The notes under the pieces are model-generated. The model searched no databases and was not told the origin of the DNA. It saw nothing but the letters and a program-made list of their open reading frames with translations. A DNA stretch of 61,760 nt from contig DIAS01000141.1 of NCBI GenBank assembly GCA_002415855.1, positions 27,740 through 89,499 on the forward strand. Reading direction: 5' to 3'. A program made the translations under genes and the position numbers. Positions 8,562-16,699 of the stretch are shown in pieces; position 1 is the first letter of the stretch; the number at the start of each line of letters is the position of its first letter. Origin of the DNA: Bacteroidales bacterium UBA5072 (GTDB taxonomy: Bacteria > Bacteroidota > Bacteroidia > Bacteroidales > UBA10428).

Positions 8562-8591
8562 ACTGGTGATTGATTAATGATGACTGGTGAC
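8562..8591. repeat. Short repeat actggtgat in the maf-S46 spacer
   Basis: actggtgat (8562-8570) and actggtgac (8583-8591) are direct copies separated by related gattaatgat sequence. They fill the gap between the S46 start and the Maf stop. This is one of several small degenerate repeat fields in the spacers of this window. Confidence 0.5.
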
Positions 8592-8608
8592 ATGTATATT
8601 TTGATTCT

Positions 8609-9214
8609 TTATTCTTCAATCATTTTCAGTAATTCGCAATAAAGCCGCTGAACAGGAAGTCCCATTACATTGAAATAGGAACCTTCGATCCTTTCAACAC
8701 CAACATAGCCAATCCATTCCTGCACGCCATAGGCTCCCGCTTTGTCCAGCGGATTAAAATGATTCACGTAATACCGTATTTCTTCTTCATGGAGTTTCCT
8801 GAAATACACCTTCGAACTGACATGGAACACCGATTCTTTTTCATATGTTTTAATGCAGACCCCTGTAAAAACCTCATGCATCCTTCCTGACAGCCTAAGT
8901 AACATTTTCACTGCGTCTTCGGCATCCTCCGGCTTTCCGATAACCTCATTTTCAAGCCATACGATGGTATCTGCAGTGATCAGCAGTGTATCGGCGCCAA
9001 TCAGGGAACTGTAAAATGCTGCTTTGGCACGGGCCAGATAAACAGGGATCTCTTCGCCCTTTAATATGGCCGGATAAACTTCATCCATTTCCAGATGATT
9101 CACAACCCGGAATTTCAACCCGATCTCCTTTAGCAAGTGCTGTCTCCTGGGTGATTTGGATGCCAGGATGATATCATAGGCATTCAGTTTGACAAGCGCC
9201 TCCAGGGTTGTCAT
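8609..9214 (-). CDS. maf: Maf family nucleotide pyrophosphatase
   Basis: A 201-residue protein of the Maf/HAM1 superfamily. The N-terminal signature IILASKSPRRQHLLKEIG is the Maf S-x-S-P-R-R motif. The ADTIVWLENEVIGKP segment and GRMHEVFTGVCI complete the conserved core. Maf enzymes hydrolyse nucleoside triphosphates, usually dTTP/UTP or modified pyrimidine nucleotides, to monophosphates and so clean the pool. Length is normal. The ATG overlaps the stop of the UbiA-like gene in an ATGA, so the two are translationally coupled. The exact nucleotide preference cannot be fixed from the motifs seen. Confidence 0.92.
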   Translation of the reverse strand: MTTLEALVKLNAYDIILASKSPRRQHLLKEIGLKFRVVNHLEMDEVYPAILKGEEIPVYLARAKAAFYSSLIGADTLLITADTIVWLENEVIGKPEDAEDAVKMLLRLSGRMHEVFTGVCIKTYEKESVFHVSSKVYFRKLHEEEIRYYVNHFNPLDKAGAYGVQEWIGYVGVERIEGSYFNVMGLPVQRLYCELLKMIEE

Positions 9215-10173
9215 TGCAGGTGATTTATGATAAGATTCACGACTACCATATAACCTATTCCGGAGAGCATGATTACTTTAAGCAGTAAGCTTGCCAAATG
9301 CCAAGATCTCCTGTCCTTCCGGAAAAATAGGATTATGACAACCAGAACAAGGGGGATGATCAGCATCAGGAGAAAATAGGCCAGGGAAATCTTGTCAGGC
9401 ACATAAAGCATCCAGGATAATATTAGAAGCGCGATCACAGCCAGTACAAGAAAAGTCGTCATCCAGCGGGCCGCAGTCATTCCCCAGACTACCGGTACCG
9501 TTCTTTTGCCGTATGCCTGGTCACCTTCGAAGTCTTCTGCGTCCTTTACAATTTCCCTGGTAAGATTCAGCAGGAAGGCAAATAAGGAAAAGCCAAGTGT
9601 CCAAATCATCATGGGTCGGGTAATGTATGTAACGTCCGATCCGTATGCGTGTGCAAGCAAGGGCAGTTCAAAAAGAAGCACCAGAAAAGGTACCATTGCC
9701 GTCATCAAAGCCACGATGATGTTGCCGAGTAAGAGCTCACGTTTATAGGTGGTGGAATAGAACCACAACAAGCCGCTTACAATGAAGAATACAAGGCTCA
9801 GAAAAAGCTGATCCGACCGGAGCGCTACCCAGGTGCCGGTGATGACGCCTGCAATGCTGAAGATCAGGTGATATGCCATGGCATGCCGGGGATATATCAG
9901 CCTGCCCACAATCAGCGATTGCGGCTTATTCACCCTGTCCATTTTGCGATCAAAATAATCATTGATCGCATAACCTCCGGCAGTTATCAGCACCGTGGCA
10001 GTTACCAGCAATGCAAAAAGACCTGCAGGAAGTTGTGGTTCCATGTGCACCTGTTTTAATAGGGGTACCAGGATACACTGCCTGATCAGCACCTGACTGG
10101 CGGCTACAATAAGCAGGTTAGGCCAGCGTATAAGCCTTAGTAAGGCCAGGATATGATTATAGACTCTTACCAT
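9211..10173 (-). CDS. UbiA family prenyltransferase
   Basis: A 320-residue integral membrane protein with about eight or nine hydrophobic segments. The first aspartate-rich motif is NDYFDRKMDRVNKP (NDxxD) at about residue 70. The second is DAEDFEGDQAYGKRTVP at about 212. UbiA enzymes attach a polyprenyl diphosphate to an aromatic or glycerol-phosphate acceptor. Bacteroidota copies in this neighbourhood are often named geranylgeranylglycerol-phosphate geranylgeranyltransferase, but the acceptor is not evident here. It overlaps the KdsC-like gene by seven bases and maf by four. The menaquinone enzyme MenA is a less likely alternative because no men genes are nearby. Confidence 0.88.
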   Translation of the reverse strand: MVRVYNHILALLRLIRWPNLLIVAASQVLIRQCILVPLLKQVHMEPQLPAGLFALLVTATVLITAGGYAINDYFDRKMDRVNKPQSLIVGRLIYPRHAMAYHLIFSIAGVITGTWVALRSDQLFLSLVFFIVSGLLWFYSTTYKRELLLGNIIVALMTAMVPFLVLLFELPLLAHAYGSDVTYITRPMMIWTLGFSLFAFLLNLTREIVKDAEDFEGDQAYGKRTVPVVWGMTAARWMTTFLVLAVIALLILSWMLYVPDKISLAYFLLMLIIPLVLVVIILFFRKDRRSWHLASLLLKVIMLSGIGYMVVVNLIINHLQ

Positions 10174-10688
10174 ATAAAAGTGAAATCATTCATCCATTTC
10201 CCCTGCAACCGCAAAACCTGTTCAATGACATCGCGTACACAACCTTCTCCTCCATTCCTGTGGGATGTGTACAGTGACAATTGTTTGATCTCCTCAGCCG
10301 CATCAGCGGGACAGGCAGGAAATCCCGATTTCCTCATCACCTCATAGTCGGGCAGGTCATCACCCATATAAAGCACATCAGTGGGATCAAGCCGGTGCTT
10401 TACCAAAAAATCGTCGAAAGCAGCTATCTTATTGGCACTTTTCATATAGATATCCCTGACACCAAGAACCGTAAACCGTTTTCGTACCATTTTGGAATAT
10501 CCGCCCGTAATAATGGCAAGGGGATACCCCATTTTTACTGCATGCTGCACGGCAAACCCATCCTTAATATTCATCATCCGGATGAACTCACCACCCGGAT
10601 GAAGCATGACAGATCCATTGGTAAATACCCCATCTACGTCGAATGCAAATGCTTTGACCTTGTGTAAGCGTTTTTTGATTTCGGGCAT
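10167..10688 (-). CDS. KdsC-like HAD phosphatase (3-deoxy-D-manno-octulosonate 8-phosphate phosphatase)
   Basis: A 173-residue type C0 HAD phosphatase without a cap domain. Motif I is AFDVDGVFTNG, with the nucleophile and general-acid Asp. Motif II is in IITGG, motif III includes the Lys of SANKIAAF, and motif IV is YMGDDLPDYEVM. The tail GGEGCVRDVIEQVL matches the active-site-closing C-terminus of KdsC. KdsC removes phosphate from Kdo-8-phosphate in lipid A/LPS core synthesis in the cytoplasm. Sialic-acid and other nonulosonate phosphatases of the same subfamily are possible alternatives. It lies in a compact run with DUF2520, UbiA and maf genes. Confidence 0.88.
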   Translation of the reverse strand: MPEIKKRLHKVKAFAFDVDGVFTNGSVMLHPGGEFIRMMNIKDGFAVQHAVKMGYPLAIITGGYSKMVRKRFTVLGVRDIYMKSANKIAAFDDFLVKHRLDPTDVLYMGDDLPDYEVMRKSGFPACPADAAEEIKQLSLYTSHRNGGEGCVRDVIEQVLRLQGKWMNDFTFIW

Positions 10689-10793
10689 TATTCAGTCAAT
10701 TGGTTAACAAAAATAATGATTATATGGAGGTTTACAAAGGTGTGGGAATTGTTGCGGGGGTAGGGGGTGGAATTAAAGTATTGGACTTTTAGT

Positions 10794-10820
10794 TTTTCAC
10801 TTTTCACTTTTCACTTTTCA
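10794..10820. repeat. Tandem heptamer ttttcac, about four copies
   Basis: Three exact ttttcac units (10794-10814) plus a partial fourth lie at the 3' end of the DUF2520 gene. On the minus strand they read gtgaaaa. They supply both its final codons (MKSEK) and its stop, so the repeat has grown into the gene end. Confidence 0.75.
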
Positions 10821-11592
10821 TTGACGCGATGCTCTCCGATATCAGCCTGTACAGCTCCTGTATCTCCGGATGGCCTTCCAAAATTGAAAGGTGTTTAGCC
10901 ATGGTCTTAATATTGCCTCGTACTGCAGGTCCTGTCTGTGCCTGAAGGGGAGACATGATGAGGCCCTTGGCCACTGTTTCCTGTATCAGGGGTTTTAACA
11001 GGTCAAACGAAATGTTCTTTTCAATGACAAGCTTCTCAGCAAGAGCAAGCATGTGGTTGGTAAAGTTGGAGGCAATTACAGCCGCAAGATGCAGGTATAA
11101 ACGTTTCTCCGAATCCATGACAATTACCTTCCTTGTCAGTCGGCCTGCAAGGACCCTTAGTTTCTCCAGACTGGCTTCATTACTGGCCTCGATGAAAAAC
11201 GGGATATCGCTGAAATCAACAGGTTTCCCCTTCGTAAAGGTCGATAAGGGATAAAAAACACCATGATTCCTAACCTTGCTGCCAAATACGTTCATAGGCA
11301 CACTGCCCGCCAGATGAACTACCAGTTGCTTTCCAAATTGTGCCTGCTGTATCATTGCCGGGATGACTTCGTCCGACACTGCAAGCAAGAAGAGATCAGC
11401 ATCTTTGTCAAGTTGATCCAGACGGTTTGTATAGGCGGTCTTAAGTTCCCTGGCAAGATACTCACCGTGTTTCGGATTGCGGCTGAAGATCTGCTTAACC
11501 TGAATTCCTGCACCGGACAGGCTTTGTCCCATGTGCCAGGCAACATTACCGGCTCCCAGAATAACTACTGTGCTAACATCATTTTGGTGCAT
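10804..11592 (-). CDS. Rossmann-like and DUF2520 domain protein
   Basis: A 262-residue protein. The N-terminal NAD(P)-binding Rossmann fold begins VVILGAGNVAWHMGQSL (GxGNVxxH) and continues with IKQIFSRN, where Arg after the second strand would favour NADP. The C-terminal helical DUF2520 half contains LHLAAVIASNFTNHMLALAEKL, the pattern seen in 6-phosphogluconate-dehydrogenase-like reductases. The family resembles pyrroline-carboxylate and ketopantoate reductases, but its substrate is not established. The last five residues and stop are encoded by a heptamer repeat. It lies 13 bases after the GT-C gene in the same operon. Confidence 0.87.
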   Translation of the reverse strand: MHQNDVSTVVILGAGNVAWHMGQSLSGAGIQVKQIFSRNPKHGEYLARELKTAYTNRLDQLDKDADLFLLAVSDEVIPAMIQQAQFGKQLVVHLAGSVPMNVFGSKVRNHGVFYPLSTFTKGKPVDFSDIPFFIEASNEASLEKLRVLAGRLTRKVIVMDSEKRLYLHLAAVIASNFTNHMLALAEKLVIEKNISFDLLKPLIQETVAKGLIMSPLQAQTGPAVRGNIKTMAKHLSILEGHPEIQELYRLISESIASMKSEK

Positions 11593-11605
11593 ACCTTTTT
11601 AAATT

Positions 11606-13645
11606 TCACAATCCGAAATACTGGTAATTTATTCTGTACAACCAGGCCGGTTCATCCTGCTCATTAACACCTATTTGATGCACAAGGGTCAGAATACCGG
11701 GGTACTTCTGTTCTACAAAATAAAGGTAGCGCTGGATATTGTTGATAATATTACCGGTATTGAGGTTAGGGTTTGCCCGCAGACTGGCGACAATAACATA
11801 CTCCACATTGTTTTTCCGTAAACCCTGGATCAGGGTATCGGGAGAAACTGCAAAGCATGATTTGGAGGACAATCTTACGCGGTTTAATATGGAATCCGTG
11901 GAGACAGGGATTACTTTGTATTGTTCAAGTGCCTGCATGACTTTTATGCCTTCCTCTCCTTTGAGATTGTATACCCCATACAGGTCGTTACCTTCTGCTA
12001 CAAAGGCAACATTTAGTTTCTTAATCGCCAGTTGCAGATCGACCGGCCAGTTACGGGCAATGCTGGTATTGGGAATTACCTTGAGTTCGCCGGTCCTTGG
12101 AATCAGGTTACCCAAAAGCTTATCCGGAGCTTCGGTCGGGAAACGGTACATTCCGTAAAAATCCCGGCCCTTGCTGTAGATGAAAGACATCGACGGTTTC
12201 CGGGAGGCCACCATTGATGTATCGGATATATTCTTGCCCACCCATTCGCTCATGCGAAGAAAATTCTGCCAGTCGGGTGTAAACCCGTAATACTGGTTCC
12301 CGGCGATGTTTTTGGCCAGGACCTTTCGGTTGACCTTCATTTTGTCAGTTGACTGACCCAGGGTTTTGAAGAAAATAAACACCAGGATCAAAGGCAACAC
12401 GACAAACAGGAATCTGTATCCTTTCCTGGCAGCAAGTTGTTGGATCCCCCACGACAAAACCAATAAAAGCATCGGGAAATAGATAACCACCATACGCATC
12501 TGATCCCATGTCTGCTGCAAAGCTATGAATGTGGCCGATATGGAAGCACCAAGATAAATGGCGACAAAGAGCATTATTTTACTCCGCCTGAAGGCGTAAT
12601 ACAGCGCAAGCAGGAAAAGTAAGGCAACAAGCATTGTCACGAACCAGCTTTTGTCTGTGGAAGAAGGATCATGCAGACCAATTCCGATCATAAAGTGCTT
12701 GGAGAGGTATAAACGGGCATTTTCAAAAAAGCGGGTTATCATACCTTGAATATCCTCTGTACCAAGTGCCTTGTTATAAGGATTCTTAAGTAAAATCTCA
12801 GACAGCTGACCTTCTGTCCTCACCCTGCCTGCATCCCAAACAATTGTCTTGTATATTCTGAACGGGATCAGAAATATCAGGAAGGAAACTGAAAGCATAA
12901 GTGCTGCCCTGAATTTCTTCTCGATCAATAAAAAGAATACCATCGCCAGAAGGGCTACGATGCCAATGTTGCGCGTTAAACTGGCCAGGAGAACGAAAAA
13001 ACCAAGTATAAACCACTGCAGCGCTTCCTCCTTCATTGACAAAGCATTGGCTGAGGTCACAAAGCGGTAGGTATTGATGAACAGGAATACAACCAACGAT
13101 TGCAGGAACATGAACATTGCTTCACTATATGTCTGACTGGCAAAATAAAGAATTGAAGAGCTAACGGATATGATCAGCATTACCAGACCTAACAATGTAG
13201 CCGAGACATGCTTTCTGAACGTAAAGTAAAAGATAACCAGGTGCCCTATAACAAATAGAAATGAAAACAGTTTCAGCCACACCACTTTAACACCCAATAA
13301 CAGCATTGGAAGGCTCAGGAAGATCGGATACAAGGGTCCGTGCCAGGTGGGAAAAGAACGCCCTTTCATGAAATCATTTGCCATTTCAATGTAACTCGAG
13401 TCATCACCTCCTGTACTGATCTTTACATCGAACAGAAAAATACCAAAAAGTAAGGTAAGTATCAAAGAACTGTAAAAAACCAGGTTCAATCTTGGTTCTA
13501 TGAATTCATCAAGTTGCCTGATGAATGATTTCTCATGGCTTGTTGGCTCAGGTGTCAGCCTTTTCCGGGACTTCCGGTCATCCTTGAACTTGGTTTCGAT
13601 TGCTTTGCCTGTTTTGTCAATCTTGGTCTTGCGCGGGGATGTCAT
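11606..13645 (-). CDS. GT-C type membrane glycosyltransferase (ArnT/PMT-like, GT39/GT83-like)
   Basis: A 679-residue protein. A basic N-terminus of about 50 residues precedes 10-12 transmembrane segments. The acidic motif after the first segment, STGGDDSSYIEMANDFMKG, is where polyprenol-phosphate-dependent GT-C enzymes keep their catalytic Asp in the first periplasmic loop. The WHGPLYPIFLSLP segment follows, as in ArnT-like transferases. The last 200 residues form a soluble periplasmic domain. Such enzymes move a sugar from a lipid-phosphate carrier to lipid A, glycan or protein on the outer face of the inner membrane. Donor and acceptor are unknown. It opens the leftward operon and is divergent from the methyltransferase-glycosyltransferase fusion. 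Confidence 0.82.
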   Translation of the reverse strand: MTSPRKTKIDKTGKAIETKFKDDRKSRKRLTPEPTSHEKSFIRQLDEFIEPRLNLVFYSSLILTLLFGIFLFDVKISTGGDDSSYIEMANDFMKGRSFPTWHGPLYPIFLSLPMLLLGVKVVWLKLFSFLFVIGHLVIFYFTFRKHVSATLLGLVMLIISVSSSILYFASQTYSEAMFMFLQSLVVFLFINTYRFVTSANALSMKEEALQWFILGFFVLLASLTRNIGIVALLAMVFFLLIEKKFRAALMLSVSFLIFLIPFRIYKTIVWDAGRVRTEGQLSEILLKNPYNKALGTEDIQGMITRFFENARLYLSKHFMIGIGLHDPSSTDKSWFVTMLVALLFLLALYYAFRRSKIMLFVAIYLGASISATFIALQQTWDQMRMVVIYFPMLLLVLSWGIQQLAARKGYRFLFVVLPLILVFIFFKTLGQSTDKMKVNRKVLAKNIAGNQYYGFTPDWQNFLRMSEWVGKNISDTSMVASRKPSMSFIYSKGRDFYGMYRFPTEAPDKLLGNLIPRTGELKVIPNTSIARNWPVDLQLAIKKLNVAFVAEGNDLYGVYNLKGEEGIKVMQALEQYKVIPVSTDSILNRVRLSSKSCFAVSPDTLIQGLRKNNVEYVIVASLRANPNLNTGNIINNIQRYLYFVEQKYPGILTLVHQIGVNEQDEPAWLYRINYQYFGL

Positions 13646-13713
13646 ATTATGAAAGTTTAATTGCAGACAGTAAAATAAAAGTTAGTATGTTTGTTGCCAC
13701 GATGTAAAGATCA

Positions 13714-13744
13714 CAAATATAGAATAATTGAAAGTACAGTCAGA
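13714..13744 (-). promoter_or_regulatory. Candidate promoter for the GT-C to alcohol dehydrogenase operon
   Basis: On the minus strand TATATTTG (13721-13714) matches TAnnTTTG. The -33 position, 19 bases upstream, is only a weak match (tctg, 13744-13741). Predicted start is near 13707, about 60 bases before the ATG at 13645. Confidence 0.4.
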
Positions 13745-13774
13745 AATTTTAAGTTTGAAGTTTGTTGAGAATAT

Positions 13775-15217
13775 TTGCAGGATCAGGATAAGTTGAACAA
13801 CAAAGATACAATAGCAGAGCATTTTAACCATATTGCTTCCGGGTGGTCCACCCGGAAGAACCGTAATCGGTTTTACCACCAGTCTTTGGAAAGGTATTAT
13901 TCTTTCATTATACCCCCGGGCACACGGGTACTTGAAGTCGGAAGCGGTACAGGTGACCTGCTTGCCGCTGTGAAACCAGGTTATGGGGTTGGCTTTGATG
14001 TTTCAGTGAATATGGTTGAAATCGCATCTTCAAGGTACCCTGATCTTCATTTCTTTCATTATGATATCGAGAATGGCGCTACTCCCCATCCAGGCTCAGG
14101 GGAAGAGAAATTTGACTATATTATACTCTCCGACCTGCTGCATATCCTTTGGGATGTGCAGAATACACTGCATAACCTGAAAAGGTTCTGTCATTCCTCC
14201 ACCAGGATTGTTATTTCAAACTACAATTTTTTATGGGAACCTTTCATGAAATTGGGTGAGCGATTGCGGCTTAAACAACCCAATCCAAATTCGAATTGGC
14301 TATCTCATTATGATATTATCAACCTGCTTGAGATTGAGGGTTTTTCTCTTGTTACGAATTACCGCAAAATCCTACTTCCCAAGTATGTACCTTTTCTTAA
14401 CGCTGTCTTCAACAATTTCCTTGTTAACCTCCCGTTGATCAATGGTTTGGGACTGGTCAATTTTGTGGTGGCCAGACCGTTTGTTCAAAACATGGGTGAT
14501 TGCTCAGTTTCCATAATCATCCCTGCAAGGAATGAAAAAGGCAACATTGAATCAGCCATAATGCGTACTCCGGCTTTTGGCAAAACCCAGGAATTTGTCT
14601 TTGTCGAAGGCCATTCCACCGACGGTACCTGGGAAGAGATGTTACGGGTTCAGAAGAAGTATCCCGGGAAAAGTATGAAGGTGCTGGTACAGACCGGCAA
14701 AGGAAAGGGAAACGCAGTAAGGGAAGGATTCGAGGCATCTTCGGGTGATATGCTGATGATTTTGGATGCCGATCTCACGACCCCTCCCGAGGAACTGCCT
14801 AAGTTTTACAATGCCCTGGTCCAGGGCAGAGGTGAATTCATCAATGGCTGTCGACTGGTTTACCCGATGGAAAAGGAGGCTATGCGATTTTTAAATCTCA
14901 TGGCGAACAAGTTCTTTGGTTGGTTTTTTTCATATTTGCTGGGGCAGCGACTGAAGGACACCTTGTGCGGGACCAAAGTTTTGCTAAAGAGTGATTATGA
15001 AAAGATCAAGGCAAACCGGTGCTATTTTGGAGATTTTGATCCGTTCGGTGATTTCGATCTGCTGTTTGGAGCCTCAAAACTCAACCTCAAAATAACAGAA
15101 ATCATTGTCAGGTATAAAGAACGAACTTATGGATCAACCCAGATCAGTCGATTTAAACATGGCTGGCTGCTTTTAAAAATGAGTCTGTTTGCGGCAGGAA
15201 AAATCAAGTTTATTTAA
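13775..15217 (+). CDS. Fused SAM methyltransferase and GT2 glycosyltransferase
   Basis: A 480-residue two-domain protein. Residues about 10-230 are a class I methyltransferase: motif I is VLEVGSGTGDLL, followed by VGFDVSVNMVEIA and DYIILSDLLHIL. Residues about 245-470 are a GT-A family 2 domain: SVSIIIPARNEKGNIE, the diphosphate-sugar DxD in MILDADLTTPPEE, and a dolichyl-phosphate-transferase-like FGDFDLLFGASK region. No ATG is available. An in-frame stop at 13766 leaves TTG at 13775 or 13793 as the start, and homologue comparison is needed to choose. Neither substrate is known, but both halves fit assembly of a modified polyprenyl-phosphate sugar or surface glycan. A second methyltransferase follows 12 bases later. 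Confidence 0.82.
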   Translation: MQDQDKLNNKDTIAEHFNHIASGWSTRKNRNRFYHQSLERYYSFIIPPGTRVLEVGSGTGDLLAAVKPGYGVGFDVSVNMVEIASSRYPDLHFFHYDIENGATPHPGSGEEKFDYIILSDLLHILWDVQNTLHNLKRFCHSSTRIVISNYNFLWEPFMKLGERLRLKQPNPNSNWLSHYDIINLLEIEGFSLVTNYRKILLPKYVPFLNAVFNNFLVNLPLINGLGLVNFVVARPFVQNMGDCSVSIIIPARNEKGNIESAIMRTPAFGKTQEFVFVEGHSTDGTWEEMLRVQKKYPGKSMKVLVQTGKGKGNAVREGFEASSGDMLMILDADLTTPPEELPKFYNALVQGRGEFINGCRLVYPMEKEAMRFLNLMANKFFGWFFSYLLGQRLKDTLCGTKVLLKSDYEKIKANRCYFGDFDPFGDFDLLFGASKLNLKITEIIVRYKERTYGSTQISRFKHGWLLLKMSLFAAGKIKFI

Positions 15218-15229
15218 TTTTTGTAGTTC

Positions 15230-15958
15230 ATGCATTTTGATGATCGCTTAATCCACGAGCGCGAACATGGCAAATTCCTCGCTTCGACCGGTGCAGGAAA
15301 GGTATGGAACTGGGAATCACCTGCCGGTAAAGTCAGGTGGAAAAGAAGGGTTGAAATGTTGTCGGCAGTCCTAAAGGAAGGGAACGAAGTTCTTGAGCTT
15401 GGATGCGGCACAGGCTACTTCACAAAGGAACTGATTAAAATGAACATTCGCATTACCGCTATTGATATATCGCCGGAACTTCTTGAAGAGGCCAGGAAAC
15501 AGGTTCCTTCAACAAACGTGACCTTTCAAATCCAGAATGCTTATGAAATGGATTTTGGTAACCAGGTTTTTGATGCCATCATTGGAAGCTCAGTTCTGCA
15601 TCACCTGGATATCAGAAGAGCAGTTTCCGAAATGTTCCGCGTTCTGAAGCCCGGCGGCATTGTCGTTTTTACCGAGCCAAATATGATGAATCCTCAGATA
15701 GCACTCCAGAAGAACATCACCTGGCTGAAAAAGAAACAAGGTGACTCACCTGATGAAACTGCCTTTTTCAGGTGGAAAATAAAACTTCTTCTTCAGAATC
15801 AAGGATTCAAGGAAGTTGTGGTTATACCTTTCGACTTCCTGCATCCCGCAATACCCCAAAAGCTTATTAAAACCATAACCTATTTGGGAAAACTTGCCGA
15901 AAGTGCACCTTTGTTTAAGGAAATTGCAGGTTCTCTGTTTATAAAAGCCACTAAATAG
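15230..15958 (+). CDS. Class I SAM-dependent methyltransferase
   Basis: A 242-residue protein. SAM-binding motif I is VLELGCGTGYFTKEL, with acidic loop ITAIDISPELLEEA. Motif II includes FDAIIGSSVLHHL, and the MFRVLKPGGIVVFTEPN strand follows. The C-terminal half (ITWLKKKQGDSPDETAFFRWKI) resembles methyltransferases of lipid or glycan clusters. It begins 12 bases after the methyltransferase-glycosyltransferase fusion and is probably co-transcribed with it. The N-terminal GKVWNWESPAGKVRW stretch is typical of small-molecule or lipid-linked methyltransferases. The acceptor is unknown. Confidence 0.88.
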   Translation: MHFDDRLIHEREHGKFLASTGAGKVWNWESPAGKVRWKRRVEMLSAVLKEGNEVLELGCGTGYFTKELIKMNIRITAIDISPELLEEARKQVPSTNVTFQIQNAYEMDFGNQVFDAIIGSSVLHHLDIRRAVSEMFRVLKPGGIVVFTEPNMMNPQIALQKNITWLKKKQGDSPDETAFFRWKIKLLLQNQGFKEVVVIPFDFLHPAIPQKLIKTITYLGKLAESAPLFKEIAGSLFIKATK

Positions 15959-16123
15959 CCTGTAAAGTCTGTCCGGAATCGTACATCACCGGTCTGAATT
16001 GAAACACTTTCCGGCATTGCAAAATCTTATACGCATTCTTGTATTATTCTGTTTATCTGCATATTATGGACTTTGGCACGGTTCATGTTTAACCTATTAC
16101 AACAACCTAAAAAACACAACAAA

Positions 16124-16546
16124 ATGAAAACACAGATGAATAACCTAAAGAAACTTGCAGCAACTGTCATTACTGCTTTGTTAATTTCCACCGGATGCTA
16201 TACCCAGTCGGCCATGAACAGCCCCGAAATGGAGCGACTCGAAATGCTGGCTTACACTACCGAGGTATCCCTGAAATATGTGGCACCCGCTTTGAGTGAA
16301 ACCGAAGTGGTTTCCGCTGAACTGGACAGGCTTGAAACATTGGCCGCTGTCACCGAAGCATCACTGAAATATGTTGCACCGGAAATTAATGAAACTGATG
16401 TTACTGCTGAAATGGAAAGACTGGAGTGGCTTGCTGCTGATACCGAAGCTTCCGTAAGGTACTATGCTGCTGAAGTAGAAGAATTAAATGCTGATGAGAA
16501 CAACATCACATTTGAAAGTGAAATCATGATGGCAACAAACAACTAA
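16124..16546 (+). CDS. Small lipoprotein with three 30-residue repeats
   Basis: A 140-residue protein I do not recognise. The ATG at 16124 gives a good signal (KKLAATVITALLISTGC) with Cys-25 as the likely lipid-attachment residue. Upstream codons have no signal-like features. The mature part is three degenerate repeats starting at Glu-35, Glu-66 and Glu-96. Each reads E-[ML]-[ED]-R-L-E-x-L-A-x-x-T-E-[AV]-S-[LV]-[KR]-Y-x-A followed by an acidic linker. They are predicted helical and strongly acidic. The tail is acidic and ends MMATNN. It is followed by a strong terminator, so it is a self-contained transcript. Function is unknown; an envelope or periplasmic binding role is only a guess. Confidence 0.75.
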   Translation: MKTQMNNLKKLAATVITALLISTGCYTQSAMNSPEMERLEMLAYTTEVSLKYVAPALSETEVVSAELDRLETLAAVTEASLKYVAPEINETDVTAEMERLEWLAADTEASVRYYAAEVEELNADENNITFESEIMMATNN

Positions 16547-16588
16547 AATGGATCAGGTATGCGGTTAAAAAACAGTCTAGATACAGGC

Positions 16589-16626
16589 AACCTGCTGTAA
16601 GCAATAAAAACAGCAGGTTTTTTTTT
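16589..16626 (+). terminator. Intrinsic terminator after the repeat lipoprotein gene
   Basis: aacctgctgt (16589-16598) pairs perfectly with acagcaggtt (16610-16619). The loop is 11 bases and a run of nine Ts ends the hairpin. It lies 43 bases after the stop at 16546. Confidence 0.9.
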
Positions 16627-16699
16627 GTCCTTCTCCCATTCTCCCCCTTCTTCTTTGTCCTCTGTTTCGATGATGAAATTCCTTTTTTTCGAAAAAGCC

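Noticed and set aside
8557..8593. Longer N-terminus for the S46 peptidase (12 extra residues)
   Set aside because: Those codons are repeat sequence and precede a perfect signal peptide.
13686..13693. TATGTTTG on the plus strand as promoter for the fusion gene
   Set aside because: The -7 match is good, but there is no TTTG at a usable distance (the nearest TTTA is 26 bases off).
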